A stretch of 64,000 nt of DNA from Parelaphostrongylus tenuis. Taxonomy: Eukaryota; Nematoda; Chromadorea; Rhabditida; Metastrongylidae. The DNA is taken from assembly GCA_019055375.1 (NCBI GenBank), contig JAHQIW010004366.1:62001-126000 (forward strand), written 5' to 3'. Position 1 is the stretch's first letter. Each line of letters begins with the position of its first letter. The notes beneath the pieces are model-generated. The model saw nothing but the letters and a program-made list of their open reading frames with translations, had not been told where the DNA came from and made no database searches. Made by a program: the position numbers and the translations under genes. Shown here one piece after another: positions 35,301 to 47,459 of this stretch.

Positions 35301-35329
35301 AATTAGAGTGATGATGATGTGATTTCACT

Positions 35330-35720
35330 AATGGCTGTGGTTTCAAATGCAACGGTGGCAAGTGAACGCGTCAATCTGGCATAGGACGAAGACACAATGC
35401 AAAAAGTGCGGCGTACAGGTCGTTCAAGAGGTTTGACGAAGGAGCCGAAAGATCGTCCGCGTTCGGGTCATCCAAAAGAAGTTGATCGTCAAGCTGTGCT
35501 TTGAGCGATTAAAGAAAATCCTCTTTGACAACTTCGATGCTGGCTGATGACTTTGATTGTGACTACCATTGTGAACGTCTTGCATGAGCTTGGCGTAACC
35601 TGGAAGAGCTCCATCTGTAAATAAGTTGATAAATCATATACCAATCAACGCGGAAAAAGGCGGGCTACCAAATGAGCCAAAAAAACACAAAAAAATGGCC
35701 GACACCCAGAAAAGTTACAA
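35330..35720 (+). pseudogene. Mariner-type transposase N-terminal remnant
   Basis: Broken frames read PKDRPRSGHPKEVDRQAV, then a helix-turn-helix with TTIVNVLHELGVTWKSS. The pattern (S-G-R-P, then D-x-L, then L-x-x-L-G-x-x-W-K) is that of the mariner/Tc1 DNA-binding domain. No catalytic D,D34D part follows, so this is a fragment. Confidence 0.6.
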
Positions 35721-35759
35721 ACATTTTCTCAGAACTTTTTTCCTAACCTATTAGTTTTT

Positions 35760-37780
35760 GAAATGTCATCATAGAGCGCTGTAAAAGGAAAAAAAAAGGA
35801 TTTCGTTCTGTACTCCGACTTATGTGCAGCAAATACATAGGGAGATGTAGAGGAAGCCGTAGCGTACACCATATCCTAATAAATCTACAAATTTCTTCTG
35901 AAAAGGTAAGGAACTTTCTATTAAAGAAGGAAAACCATATGCTATGGAATCAATAACTGGAATCGCTGCCTTGGGCGTGATTTTCATCACCTATTTGGTA
36001 ATTTTCTCTTTGTTTTGAAAGAGTTTTTGTTTGTGGTACTAAGATTGTGAAAAAGCATTGTTAACGCTCCAGAAGTGCTAACTCTTATTTTAGCTTCATA
36101 ATGCCTTTGTAAAGTTATGAAGGATCTTCTGTAACAATCATGCAACAGGCTGATTATTTCGGGAGTAAAATGTGAATCCTTTTCATTTTTATAGCGATCT
36201 TTGACAACTTATCCAAAAACTAATTTTAGCTTCGGAGTTGTAAAGATTTGAGATATCGAACGGCTGCTGAGATTTGAGCGAAATGCCATTGACATACCTT
36301 AGTTGATCAGGGAAAACAAGCCGAAAGCGAAATGTGACATTTTCTGGCTTCTGCGGTGCGATTGGAAACTCATCTCAAAAATCAAGTTCAACAAGCAGTT
36401 CTTCAAACTATGAATGACTGCCATAGGTTTAATGAAAAAGCTGTGTCATGTGAAGAATCTAAGATAATACGCATGTATTTCACGGCTTGCACTCCGTTCC
36501 ATAGAGTCAAGAAACAATTAAGAGACTAGTCAGTAACTTTCGTAGCTCAGAATGTTGAAATTCAGAAGCCCACAAATGTCACGTTGCCAGTCTTAACAGC
36601 TGATTATTGTGCAGATTCCCTTCCCGCTAAGTGATTTTGAGAAGACTGTAGTATATAATTACACGACAAAGCTTTGATGTGCATTTCTCATGATTTGAGT
36701 GGCGAATAACGTTTCAATGTTGTTAACCATTTGGAGGCCAGCGTAATAGGCAGGCGAGGTTACACTGTCGGTAGCGCGACAGTCGTCGCCATCGAGCTTG
36801 CGAATGGAGCACGTAACCTTCCCAGGACTGTAGTTTCGCAATGACACAGACTTTTTTGTCACTGGAAGCGATTTTGGCATAAGTAAAAGTTCGAATTAGA
36901 GTTAAAAGATTTTAGTACGGCTATTTTTAGGTGAAACATGCTAACATTATTTTGAAACAATACTTCTTTGTGAAAAATGATACACCAGATTGCAATGAAA
37001 TGCCTCTTCGATTACTCTTGAGAATTTGTCAGATGATAGCATACTTTGTTGAAATTCCCTTAAAGATCGAAGAGACTTTGATCTGTTGCTTTATGGGTTA
37101 TAACTTTCTGTATTATCCACTTATATTCTAAACTCTATGTTTGGAATTCTGTAATTTGGCCTACTGTAGCTTGTGTGTGTTGTCGGTGCCGCAGGACAAA
37201 CCTGAAGCTGGCAGGCCCCCTTTTGTGTTTACGCTCCCATCGCGAGATGTACTTGTCACCTTTTATGCTACGAACTTTTTTCCCATGTGGGAGCAAGGAA
37301 ACTTTGTGTTGAATTTATTTTAGCTGGTTATCTTATCTTCCTCTTTGTACGCATGTCACCCTTTATGTAAGTAGATTTTTTTTATGAAACCATAGACTCA
37401 CGTTGGCGCTTCACCTGGCAAATTCTTTGTCTGCGATTCATATATCAGCTTTCTTCGAAACAGAAAATTCAGCTGTCACTTAGCAGTTAGCGGATGGCCT
37501 TGGGGTTACTGTAATCTTATCATACTCAGTCCCTTCATCCAGTTGGTCTACTTCGAGCTTATCCACAGCAAACCGTTTAATCTTACCGTGTTCTTCACCT
37601 ACAGTATCAAGTCAGCGTCAATAGCAATTATCTCAAGAGAATTGAGAGTCAATACCATACACTTTGTTCTGCAAAAATTCAAAGAATATACGGAAATGTT
37701 TCACATCATGCGACTGCATTCACAAAATTAGTAATGGAAAGTGGGATATGCGCTGTACATGGGCCCTTTTTGCATCAAAA
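35760..37780. other. Gene-free stretch
   Basis: Nothing convincing. A - strand frame of 73 codons (36659-36880) has an ATG and stop but no homology I can see. Confidence 0.35.
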
Positions 37781-37799
37781 ATTAAGGATTAAGGATATT

Positions 37800-38065
37800 T
37801 TGGAGATCAATCTCTGAGGGATGCGCTATGCACTCGTCTTGAACTTCTAGTTCGACATGATTGAATGCATAGGTGGAGTTTACAATGACTCGCGGTGGCC
37901 TGCCGATCTTTGAATCAGTGGTGCTTATTCTCTCAAGCCAACTCTGGTGTCAATTCACCGATCCTGCAGGGATGGAAGGCCTGATGAGCCATGATCGCGA
38001 AATCAAACCATCGAACTTGTGTGCGACGCAGAACACCTCTAAGCACTGCGCTACATACACTCTAG
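37800..38065 (-). repeat. tRNA-derived SINE, family S1
   Basis: It begins GATCAATCTCTGAGGGATGC and ends at a CACTGCGCTACA head on the reverse strand. Confidence 0.72.
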
Positions 38066-38714
38066 TAAAAAATCATCATCTTCTCTTTTGTTAACAAAAC
38101 ATACAATGAAGGTTTCCTCACAAATCAGGAAAAATCTCTGCTGAGTGAAAAAGAAAAAGGAATGCACACACACTTCACACCATGCAACTGCATTAAATTC
38201 AAATCGCAAAAAATAGCGTGTTCTAGAGAACTGAGCAGTCTCCTCACTTGAAGTACGTTTTTATGTGTTACTCAAGTAATAATCTATCCTATTCTAATCT
38301 TGAATTCCAGTATATAATTCCGATAATTCTGAAGCGATGTTGAAAAATATACTGTGATTGAAAAACGCTTGAAAAAAAATATTGGTTAGTTAGACGTAGG
38401 ATAAAGGTAGAACCAGAAGCCAGATTTCGCATCAAAATCGACATTTCTCAGGCTATCAACTAAATACAAGAACACTGACTATTGAAGAAGAAACAAATTT
38501 TATTTACCAGCTAGTAATATGCTTCCATTCATGTCGATAAGGTTTCCTCGTTAATACGTATGAAAACTTTTTACGTGTGGACGCTCTTCTTATGCAGTTC
38601 ATCTTGGTAATAACCTTTTAAATGATATTCTTTCGCTTTATGGTAATGACGATGTCTCAGAACCTCAATTTATCTATTGATTTCATTTATTTCCATTGCC
38701 GTCTGTGCCAATGC

Positions 38715-38832
38715 AACTTTACGGAGGGGGAGACGTCGCAGTCACAATACATGAGTGGGGTCTAATGTCGCGCGGTGAGCATTAAAAGGACTTTTATTGT
38801 TTTCAAAGGGTTAATCTTCTTTGGAAATGACG
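38715..38832 (+). repeat. Dispersed repeat family S3, partial
   Basis: GAGACGTCGCAGTCACAATA, a GTCGCGCGGTGAGC block and a TCAAAGGGTTAATC end. Confidence 0.5.
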
Positions 38833-38995
38833 TGCAGAATTTCAGAAAGCTTTTAGATATCTAAGGGACGATACACGACTACCAAAATGATGGATGGAAT
38901 TCATCATTTGGGATCTTATATGCTAATTCACAGATAATTACTGAATTTACCATCACCAATTTTTTTGTTCAACTTGGAAAATTTGAATTCGTGAA

Positions 38996-39838
38996 ATGAG
39001 AGACTGGCAAGCTACTCGTGAGTACGCAGCCCCACGTTTAGAGCCTGGAAAGCTATACGTTTGGTATCGAAATGCCAAAAACAGTAACAAATATGGGCCT
39101 CATTCCCCTGACCCAGAAAGAGCCCCTGGTACGGCAGCGCCAAGTAGGACGAGTACGGAGAGGCTGCTAAAATCTCGGGGCCGAACTAGACTGCCAAAAT
39201 CGAAACGGACTAAAATGACGATCTGTACCTACAACGCAAGAACCCTTGCTCACGAATTCGCTGTAGAAGATCTATTGATTCAAGCAAGAAGAATAAGGTA
39301 CGACGTCATTGGCCTGGCTGAGACGAGAAGGCGCCATCTTTTTGACGCTGTTTATGACACCGGAGAAGAACTGTTCCTTGGAACATACGATCGCAGAGGT
39401 GTCGGCGGTGTTGGTGTCCTCGTCAAATCGATTTTGACCGTTAACATTGATTCGTTCGAACAACTAACAGCCCGTATCGGACGATTACGGTTGAAGCGAT
39501 GTGGTTCTATGGCGGCTTTGACCATCTTCTTTGCTTACGCACCAACATCAGGCTATGACGAAGACGAAATCGAAGAGTTCTATATGGACCTCGAAAAATT
39601 TTTCAGAGAAGATCATACATTCTTCAATGTCATTGTCGGAGATTTTAACGCAAAAATTGGACCTAGAAGAACGTCTGAAGAACGTCACATAGGGACCCAC
39701 GGACTAGAATGGAATGAACAGGGTGACAGGCTGTCTGAATTTATCATGACGACTCAAACCATCCATGGTAACTCTCAATTTCCAAAAGCCTCTTTCTCGG
39801 CGATGGATGTGGGAGTCTCCCAATGGAGAGTACCATAA
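38996..39838 (+). CDS. RTE endonuclease ORF segment
   Basis: 280 codons without a break. Residues 1-75 are basic and proline-rich with SRTST and [12 protein letters not shown]. The endonuclease domain starts at TICTYNART (about residue 76). Active-site words are the ETR in GLAETRRR and the GDFNA catalytic loop near residue 222. The SDHR motif lies beyond the frame break. Codon use is uniform, so this part may have decayed last. Confidence 0.85.
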   Translation: MRDWQATREYAAPRLEPGKLYVWYRNAKNSNKYGPHSPDPERAPGTAAPSRTSTERLLKSRGRTRLPKSKRTKMTICTYNARTLAHEFAVEDLLIQARRIRYDVIGLAETRRRHLFDAVYDTGEELFLGTYDRRGVGGVGVLVKSILTVNIDSFEQLTARIGRLRLKRCGSMAALTIFFAYAPTSGYDEDEIEEFYMDLEKFFREDHTFFNVIVGDFNAKIGPRRTSEERHIGTHGLEWNEQGDRLSEFIMTTQTIHGNSQFPKASFSAMDVGVSQWRVP

Positions 39839-42105
39839 CGAAATAGACCACATCTTAGTAAATCGAAGGTTTTACCTGACCGATGTCGCTGTTGTTCCTA
39901 AGTTTTATACGGGATCAGACCATCGCCTCCTTCGAGCAACGTCCAGATTTTCGAGGAGAGGAGAGAAAGCCGCTAAATTCAAACAACGAAGTCTCAAAAC
40001 TGCCATAAACTGGGATGTATTCAAATCATTAGTCGGCTCTTGGGAAGATACCGTTGTCGACAACATCGATGAAGAATACGAACGACTCGTTGAATATCTT
40101 CACGTTAGTGCTATGAAAGCCGAGAGTCCTAAGTTCACGAAGAGACGTTTGTCTCCGCAGACACTCTGAGCTGATACGTCAACGTGGAATCGCACGAGCT
40201 ACAGGCAACCAAAGCCTTACGTCCGAACTTGCGAAACGCTGCAGAGAAGCGATAAAAGGAGGCCTCAAAAAGAGAAGAGGAGCAGTTATGGCAGAAGCTG
40301 AGAAGCTGGGAAGAGCATTCGCAAAGCCAAGCGAGGCTTCGCCAACTATAAGACCAAGATGATTGCACTCCGATACCCTGACGAGACACTTACAGCTTCG
40401 AGAAGGGCTATGGAGAAAATCATCCACCAATACTACTTGGATCTCTTCGCTAGCCATGTCCTCTTACCGTCATATAAATGAAAGACGAATATGCCGTCCC
40501 AACGGTCCGCCCTTTCGAAATCCAACATGCTATATCGTCGGTGAAGAACAGAACAACACCCGGTCCAGACAGGGTTAGACCAGAACATCTGAAGAATCTG
40601 CCGCCAGTTCTCATCAGCACCCTGGCTCGCTCTTCACTCGCTACCTGTCAGAATGCGAGGTCCCTGTTCAACGGAAAACCAGCAAGACCGTATTGTTGTT
40701 CAAAAAGGAGACCTTCACGACATAGGCAACTATCGCCCAATCTGCTTGCTGTCCGTTGTCTCTAAACTCTTTCTCGAGTCATCCTAAATAGGATTAACAG
40801 AACACTGGACGAAGGACAACCATGCGAACAAGCAAGGTTCCGAAAAGGATTTAGTACCACAGACCCCATCCACACGATCACAAGACTCATTGAAGTTTCG
40901 CGAGAGTACAAACAACCACTCTATCTCACTTTTTTCGATCTGAAGAAAGCTTTTAACTCAGTGAAAACAGAAGCGGTCATAGAGGCTCTGGATAACCAGA
41001 GCGTCTCCACCAGGTACATAATGATCCTTCGTGAGCTTTATAAAGATTTCACGACCAAAATATCTCCATTCTACAACAGTATCACCTTGACGTAAGAAGA
41101 GGGGTTCGACAAGGCGATACAATTTCGCAAAAACTATTCACTGCCACCTTACAAAACGTCATGCGAACATTAGAATGGGACAATATGGGAGTGAAAATTG
41201 ACGGTCGACAATTAAACCATCCTGGCTTTGCTGGCGACATCGTTCTGATAACACCAAACATCAGCCAAGCGGAAAGAATGGTAACCGATTTCGATAACGC
41301 CTGTGGAAAGATTGGACTTCAACTAAATTCAACGAAAACGATGTTCATGAGGAACGGATGGGTTTCGAATGCCCTATTCATGCTCAACGGAACGACCATC
41401 TACGATTTTTACCGGTTACGTCTGGCTAGGTCGTGAAGTCAACATGATGAACGACCTAGTCCCAGAGTTGAGCAGGAGGAAACGAGCGGCTTAGAGAACG
41501 TTTAACAGCATCGAAGATGTAGTGAAGAGGACAAAGAACATCCGACTCCGTGCCCACCTTTTCGACTCGACAATTATCCCTGTCCTAACGTATGCAGCAG
41601 AAACCTGGTCGCTACGTGAGCAGGACGAAAGATCACTTGGCGTTATCGAATGCGCAGTCGAAAGGTCGATGCTAAGAGTATCCCGTATCTCGTATATGAG
41701 AGAAAGGATTCGAAGTTCCGACCTACGTCAACGATCGAAAATCAGAGACGCCGTCCTACACCCAGGATATCAAAAATAAAGTGGGCCGGACACTTGATGA
41801 GCCTCATCGAAAACCGATGGACGAGAGCCGTTACCGACTGGATTCCTCGAGACATCAAGCGCACTAAAGAAAGACCACTGACCCACTGGTCCGATTTCTT
41901 CACGAAAGCGATTGAAGAAAGATTGATGCTCAGCGAATCCCTGGATCGAGGAGGACCCACTGGGCTGTTCTTACACGTGATAGGGAAAAATGGAAGAGTT
42001 GCTGGTACCCGCTCGAGTCAATCGACGATCAACGGGACGACAGGTGATTCAGGCAATCGTGAAATATCTTTTGCAGTAGTTTTTCATTATCTCCACCGTG
42101 TTTAG
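38996..42105 (+). mobile_element. RTE-type non-LTR retrotransposon, nearly full length but broken
   Basis: An intact 280-codon frame (38996-39838) carries the AP endonuclease: [18 protein letters not shown], then [11 protein letters not shown] near its end. The frame then shifts. Later segments (39765-40169, 40478-40765, 40800-41160, 41161-41436, 41522-41779, 41650-42105) carry the last endonuclease part with the SDHRLLRA motif, TPGPDRVRPEHLKN, RRGVRQGDTIS, and the C-terminal KWAGHLM and SDFFTKA motifs. At least five frameshifts and stops separate them. The polymerase centre reads FAGD instead of FADD, so the second catalytic aspartate is lost. The element ends near 42120 with a T-rich tail, matching RTE style. 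Confidence 0.9.
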
Positions 42106-42109
42106 CCCA

Positions 42110-43560
42110 ACGTTAGAAAAAAATTTTTTTGCATTTCTTCAAAGTGTAAATAGTCATTTGACATGTGAAATTGAGTAAAATTGAACGGTATGTCTTATTT
42201 TCTAAATGGCTTGCCTTTTGCGTTGTAACAGTAGAAATAAAATCTTGCATCACTAGAAATAATTCAGCCGCGTAGAGTTTTTTCTATGTACAGTCGACCA
42301 TGATTCAATGGCGCAAATCTCGGCTATTTTAAATATGCAGTTGGTTTTTGTAAAGGACTCCTCAGAACGCTGTAACAGTCAAAAGAATAATGGGATGCGC
42401 ACTCGGAGAATGAAATTTGCAACATTGTCCGCAAGTTTCTAAGTTCCTTGCAACATATCGATTGATTGCGAAATGTTTGGAGTGAATCCTCTTTGGAGTG
42501 CTACAGCACAATAGGGAGTTCTCTTCGAAAATAAAGTACACTGCTGAAATTGCTAAAATCTGCCCTATTTAGTCAATAGTGAGCACTTATAAAAAAAACT
42601 TTATCGGGCGAGAATTGCTCGAATGTGAAGCGAAATTTCTTTGACAAAGTCACAACGCAAAAAAGATCGCTTGGAAAGTATTATAGATTGTTCAAATTCA
42701 CCTGACTTTCTCTAGAACGACTCTTGAAACGTCTTACAAAAGTGAAAAGCACGTTTTCACCAAAGGGCTTTAACAGGATGGAGATATGGGAAAAACAACC
42801 TTGCTGCTACCAACTTTTCACTGAGTATACCATGTTATCCACTTCACTTCTAACATATCCATGACTAGTGATATATCTTCATTGATTGGAATATTTATTG
42901 ATGAAGAGAATTTCAACCGATCACAGTAAACAATTTACATTTATGCACTATTGATGCAGATATCATTGATCGTTCAATAACAACCGCTTATTACTTCACT
43001 CTACAACACAAGCTCGGCTAACGCACGCGCACATACATACATACATACATAATATCTACATACGTACACATACACACATACGCTGCACTGGGGATAAAAT
43101 GGTTCGTGATGAAGAAAAATCTTTCTTGTCGATCGCACTGCTATTATATAGAGAGGACTAGATAAGAGAAGTGGAGGAAGCACATTTTAAAATACCAAAG
43201 AAATCTGGTCAATTGCAATATGCCCCAGAATTGAAATACATACCATCTAACAAAAGTAGGTTAACAGTGAAATATTCTAAAAAACAGAGGAGCAACGACA
43301 AATTCAAATGCAGCTCAGAAATTGATCTTTCTTGAGCGCCATGTAATCGAGAATAAGGTTACAGCATAGAAATTCGTGGCTACTGAACACCATATAATGA
43401 AGAAGTTGGTTGCAGCTAAAAAATATTGGCTACTCTTGACGTTCCAAAGTGAGATCAGTTGCCTCAGTGTTTGCTTTTCGTGGAAGCTTTTCGTGCTTTA
43501 GTTCCTCGCGCAGTTTTCTGATACAGTAACACATCAACTCTCATTTCAAGTGCGCTCGTT
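42110..43560. other. Gene-free stretch with foldback words and a (CATA)n microsatellite
   Basis: AACGCTGTAACAGTCAAAAG near 42370 belongs to the foldback family. CATA units run at about 43032-43078. I see no gene. Confidence 0.5.
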
Positions 43561-43564
43561 TTCC

Positions 43565-44520
43565 TCTTCTTTCCAGCTCAGTGTCACACCAATAACACAA
43601 ATTTGCGCGGCAAACTAAAGAGTGAAAGCAGAACAGTTACCCCGGTGGGGCAATTGATTAGCTTGCACCCCTCGAAAGGGTTAGATGCTGAATTGATTCT
43701 CGTCCGAGGTTCACAAATCTGCATGTAATTCAACATTATCGCTTCAAAGACGTTGAGAGCTTGCGTTGATAGGCAGGCGGCATCGCGTCGTCGCTTTCCT
43801 ATAAGACGCAATGCTGTTTTTATCCTGCACGCATCTCTGGTTGTATGCACCTGTTTTCCTACGAGACTCGACGCCACCACTACAATAGCTGAGTGAGGTT
43901 TGACGCCGTGCGGCATGGTATGAAGCGTATTGTTTGCTTCTTAAAGGGTTAAACTGACAAAATTTGTAATCAGATAAGTTAAGCACAGTCGAGATATGCT
44001 GTCATCACAACGCTATGATGTTTGCTGGAAACGATTGACCACGCACCTAAACAGCTCCTTGCTGATTTCTGAGATCCTGAATAACATGCTCTGGTTCTTG
44101 GTCAGCTTTTTCATCCTTGTAATTTTTCGTTCCAGGTCAGGATTCTCTTCGGCAAGCCTCTCATTTCCTGAGATAGGAAGAAATACATGACGGCAACAAT
44201 TTCTGCGACAGATAAAAGCTTTCATTACCTAATTGATGATCACCGAATTGGTCTTGAAGCGTTGAGCACAATTTCTCCACTTCCAACCGTTTTCTTCAGA
44301 TTTTATGCTGCTTCTCGTATCGCTGAGCAACCAGGAGAGACACAATGCACGTGATGAAGCCAAACTTTTTAGAATGTGTGTAACTTTCCAGGACAACGGC
44401 TTACCTGCTGGTACTTCATTTGTTAAATACATGATGAGTGCAGAAATTTCGATGACTGTGAAAATTCCTTTCATAGAGTGTCTTATAAGACTGCGTGGAC
44501 ATGTCATATCTTTATACCTG
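43565..44520. repeat. Direct duplication, copy 1
   Basis: It matches 45475-46340 in the same orientation at an offset near 1910. It contains a tRNA-like block, an S3 repeat and three - strand exons of an unknown gene. Confidence 0.8.
44047..44517 (-). pseudogene. Unknown coiled-coil gene, copy 1 (three exons, broken)
   Basis: Exons 44405-44517, 44229-44322 and 44047-44167 have good splice signals (TTTGTTTCAG, TTGCTCAG and CTATCTCAG acceptors, GTAAGC, GTAATG and GTGCGT donors). Exon a reads YKDMTCPRSLIRHSM and an ALIMYL hydrophobic stretch. Exon c encodes an acidic-basic helix, ERLAEENPDLERKITRMKK, typical of coiled coils. Exon b has a TAA stop and two missing bases relative to copy 2. I do not recognise the family. 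Confidence 0.5.
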
Positions 44521-44629
44521 AAACAAAAATCTGAACATCTTCGAGTCTTTTCTATAAAAAGGTTCAACATCCACATCGCCGCATAACTGAGTCTAAACAC
44601 ATCACAAAATTAAGGCGCGAGCATTTTTA

Positions 44630-45150
44630 TTGTATATATATATCTATAATTAATTTATATGCGCATGTGTATAAGTACACTTATATACACACATATATGT
44701 ATACATTCATATAGATATATACAAGTGCACACATGCATGTGCGCATATATGCGTGCGTATGTACATGTATATGTGTAGGTGCGCAAACACTTCTGACTGT
44801 AGACAGCTGATTGATCAGTATTCACAGCGTTTTTTCTTCACTGCGAGGATTCCAGCACTTCTAACAATCGATTCATTTTTTATCTTCTTTTTGAAAATCG
44901 TGAAATGTCGGTTGAGCTGGTCTCCTTATAATCTAGAGATACTCTGGCTGTGGCGTTCCATAAGGAACTCGTTGTTGACTGCAGGAGAGTGTGTGGGGTG
45001 GTGTTTGGCCGTGCCCCGCGACGAGCATCACACCACTTGGTACGGCGCTCCCATGTGTGTACATACGCGTGTATAAATATATACACTATATGTTTACATG
45101 TATACGTATAAATATGTATATATAGGCATGCATACATGTATATGTACATG
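44630..45150. repeat. TA/TG-rich microsatellite tracts
   Basis: Long runs of TATA, CATA and GTGT words flank the SINE at 44.79-45.06 kb. Confidence 0.75.
44790..45056 (-). repeat. tRNA-derived SINE, family S4
   Basis: The - strand head reads GGGAGCGCCGTACCAAGTGG, and the body (GGCGTTC, TTGTTGACTGCAGGAG) matches 16.17-16.42 kb. It has landed inside the microsatellite. Confidence 0.6.
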
Positions 45151-45165
45151 CTTGAAAAGGATCAA

Positions 45166-45450
45166 CGGATGAAGCTCTCGAGTTGATCAATCCCTGAAGA
45201 ATGCCCCATGCATTTCTTTTCGATTACATCATTTGAGGTGACAGAATGTATATACGGCCTTTGCAATAAGTTGCAGTGGCCTACTGATATATTAAGTCAC
45301 TGCTGCTAATTTCCCATCCAAGTCTATCATCAACTCACTGACTCCCAAGAGATGAAAGGCTTAGTGAGCCTTGAGCACGTGATCGAACTATTGACCATCA
45401 ATTCTTCAGCCATGTGTGTCGCGGAGAATCCCTAACCACTGTACCACAGC
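45166..45450 (-). repeat. tRNA-derived SINE, family S1
   Basis: It begins GTTGATCAATCCCTGAAGAA and ends CCACTGTACCACAGC. It abuts the start of duplication copy 2. Confidence 0.68.
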
Positions 45451-45474
45451 TTTCATTTCAGGTGTGCTTGTTTT

Positions 45475-46340
45475 CCCCTCTTTCCAGCTCTATATCGCAT
45501 CGACAACAAAAAATTTTTGCGACAAATTGAAGAGTGAAAGCAGAACAGGTACCCTAGTGAAGCAAGTGAATAGCAGGCACCCTTCGAAAGTATGAGATGT
45601 GGGTTCGATTTTCGTCTGAGGTTCTAGTTTTGCCTATCATTAAACATTAAGTACTGCAAGACTTTGAGGGAAAGTCTAGATAGACAGGCGACTTCGCGTC
45701 GTCGCTTTCCTATGGGAAGCAATGCCGTCACTACCTCTGCATGCATGTCTGGCTGTCTGCGCCTTTTTTCATGAAAATCGACGCCGCCACTACAATAGCT
45801 GAGTGAGGTTTGACGCCGCGCGGCATGGTATAAAGCGTATCGTTTGGTCCTTGAAGGGCTAAATCGTCTATAATTTATGGTCAGATAAGTTAAGAATAGT
45901 AGAGATGTGGCGTCATCACCACGCTATGATGTTCGCTAGAAAAGATTGACGACTCACCTAAATAACTCTTAACTGATCTCCGATATTCCAAATAATGATG
46001 TTCTGGTGTTTAATCAGCTTTCCCATCCTTGTAATTTTTCGTTTCAGATTAGAATTCTCTTCGCCAAGCCCCTTATTTTCTGAGTTACGAGAAAATACGA
46101 CAGCAACGACCTCTTCGGCCAATAAAAGCCGTCATTACCTGGTTGATGATCAGGGAACTGCTCTTGAAGCTTTGAGCACAATTTCTCTATGCTTCCAACC
46201 GTCTTTTTCAGATTTTGTGCTGCTTCTCGTATCGCTGAGCAACCAGGAGAGATACAGTGCACGTTCAGATGAAGCCAAACCTTCCAGAATATATGTCACT
46301 TTCTAAGACAAAGCCATGCTGGCTGGTATTATATTGGTTC
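45475..46340. repeat. Direct duplication, copy 2
   Basis: Similarity to copy 1 ends near 46340, within the intron before exon a, so exon a is not duplicated. Confidence 0.8.
45958..46234 (-). pseudogene. Unknown coiled-coil gene, copy 2 (two exons, broken)
   Basis: Exon b (46139-46234) is in frame and reads IREAAQNLKKTVGSIEKLCS, a helical coiled-coil-like stretch. Exon c (45958-46079) has one extra base relative to copy 1 and shifts frame. The two copies therefore carry different defects. Confidence 0.5.
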
Positions 46341-47139
46341 TGGCCTTTTACTCGCCCTTAAATTCCACGTGGGTCTTAGAAAGGTTGTTGCCCGTTCTTT
46401 TGCGGATACGGGATTTAGTTAATATTTTATCCAATAACAACTGCATTATTCCAGAGAGCGCTTGGTGATGTACTATTAGTGAGTATCTGGTCTAAGTACA
46501 ACGAAATAGTTCGTCTAAGACGAGCAACCTAAAAGAACAAATGTTACAATAACGATACTGAACAACATGTACAAATTCCTGACACCACGGGTAGATCATG
46601 TAGCAGGAAACTATGTCTTCTTATGTGCCCAGAGACTGAGGCTCGGCAATTGTATTCAGAAGCAATGACAAGATAATGAATGATTGATTGAAGCAGCAAA
46701 ACAGCAGGATCACCAACGATGAGCCAGTGTCAAGAAGTAAGGAACAATAGGTACGCGACCTCACAAAATTAGGACAGCAACAAAAGTGGCGGAGGGACCT
46801 GAGGACACCGACGTCGATGCTAGGTCATGGATCTCGAACCTCTTGTAAGTGCAGTAGCGGATTTGGGGCACGATCACCTTATTGGAACGTGAATGTTTTG
46901 AATGTTTCATGTGGTCTTTGTGAAGTTCACCGGAGAAACGAACAGTGTGTTGTTGCCATTGAAGGTTGGGGAAACTATGTACAAAGGGTGGGGGTGTGGT
47001 GAAGGTTCAGTGGTTTTGCTGTTGTGATCCGCTGCCGATTTGTGTCTCGCAACGGACAAGAGAGAAGAGTTTAAATCCTTTATATGGATTTATACCAAAA
47101 CAACCTATAATATACATGCATTACTAAAATGATAATATA

Positions 47140-47163
47140 ATAATATATATATATATATATATA
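47140..47163. repeat. (TA)n microsatellite
   Basis: About 11 uninterrupted TA units. Confidence 0.9.
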
Positions 47164-47224
47164 TGATCACGACATATCGTTATGCGAACATATGCGTAAG
47201 TCAATATGGGTGACCGACTGATGA

Positions 47225-47455
47225 GGAGTATCGAGGACAGTGTTATGGCAAGTGGTGTTATTGTAGCTGACGGTGATGATGTTATCAAGTGATCATGTTA
47301 TTGCATATGACATTGTTATTGCTTTTTGACATTGTTATGACAGATGACAATGTTATTGTAATTGAAGATGTTATCGTAAGTGATCATGTTATTGCATATG
47401 ATCATGTTATTGCATTTGACATTGTTATGACAAGTGACAATGTTTCGTAATTGTC
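47225..47455. repeat. Short minisatellite
   Basis: Imperfect units of about 18-20 bases built on TGTTATTGCATATGACAT and ATGTTATTG words, about ten in number. Confidence 0.75.
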
Positions 47456-47459
47456 GAAG

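Noticed and set aside
37141..37323. Short + strand frame with a GCCGCAG acceptor-like site
   Set aside because: The frame continues without a donor and there is no homology, so the acceptor match may be chance.
47213..47260. CTGATGAG near 47217 as another hammerhead
   Set aside because: There is no GAAA core and no pairing stem I nearby.
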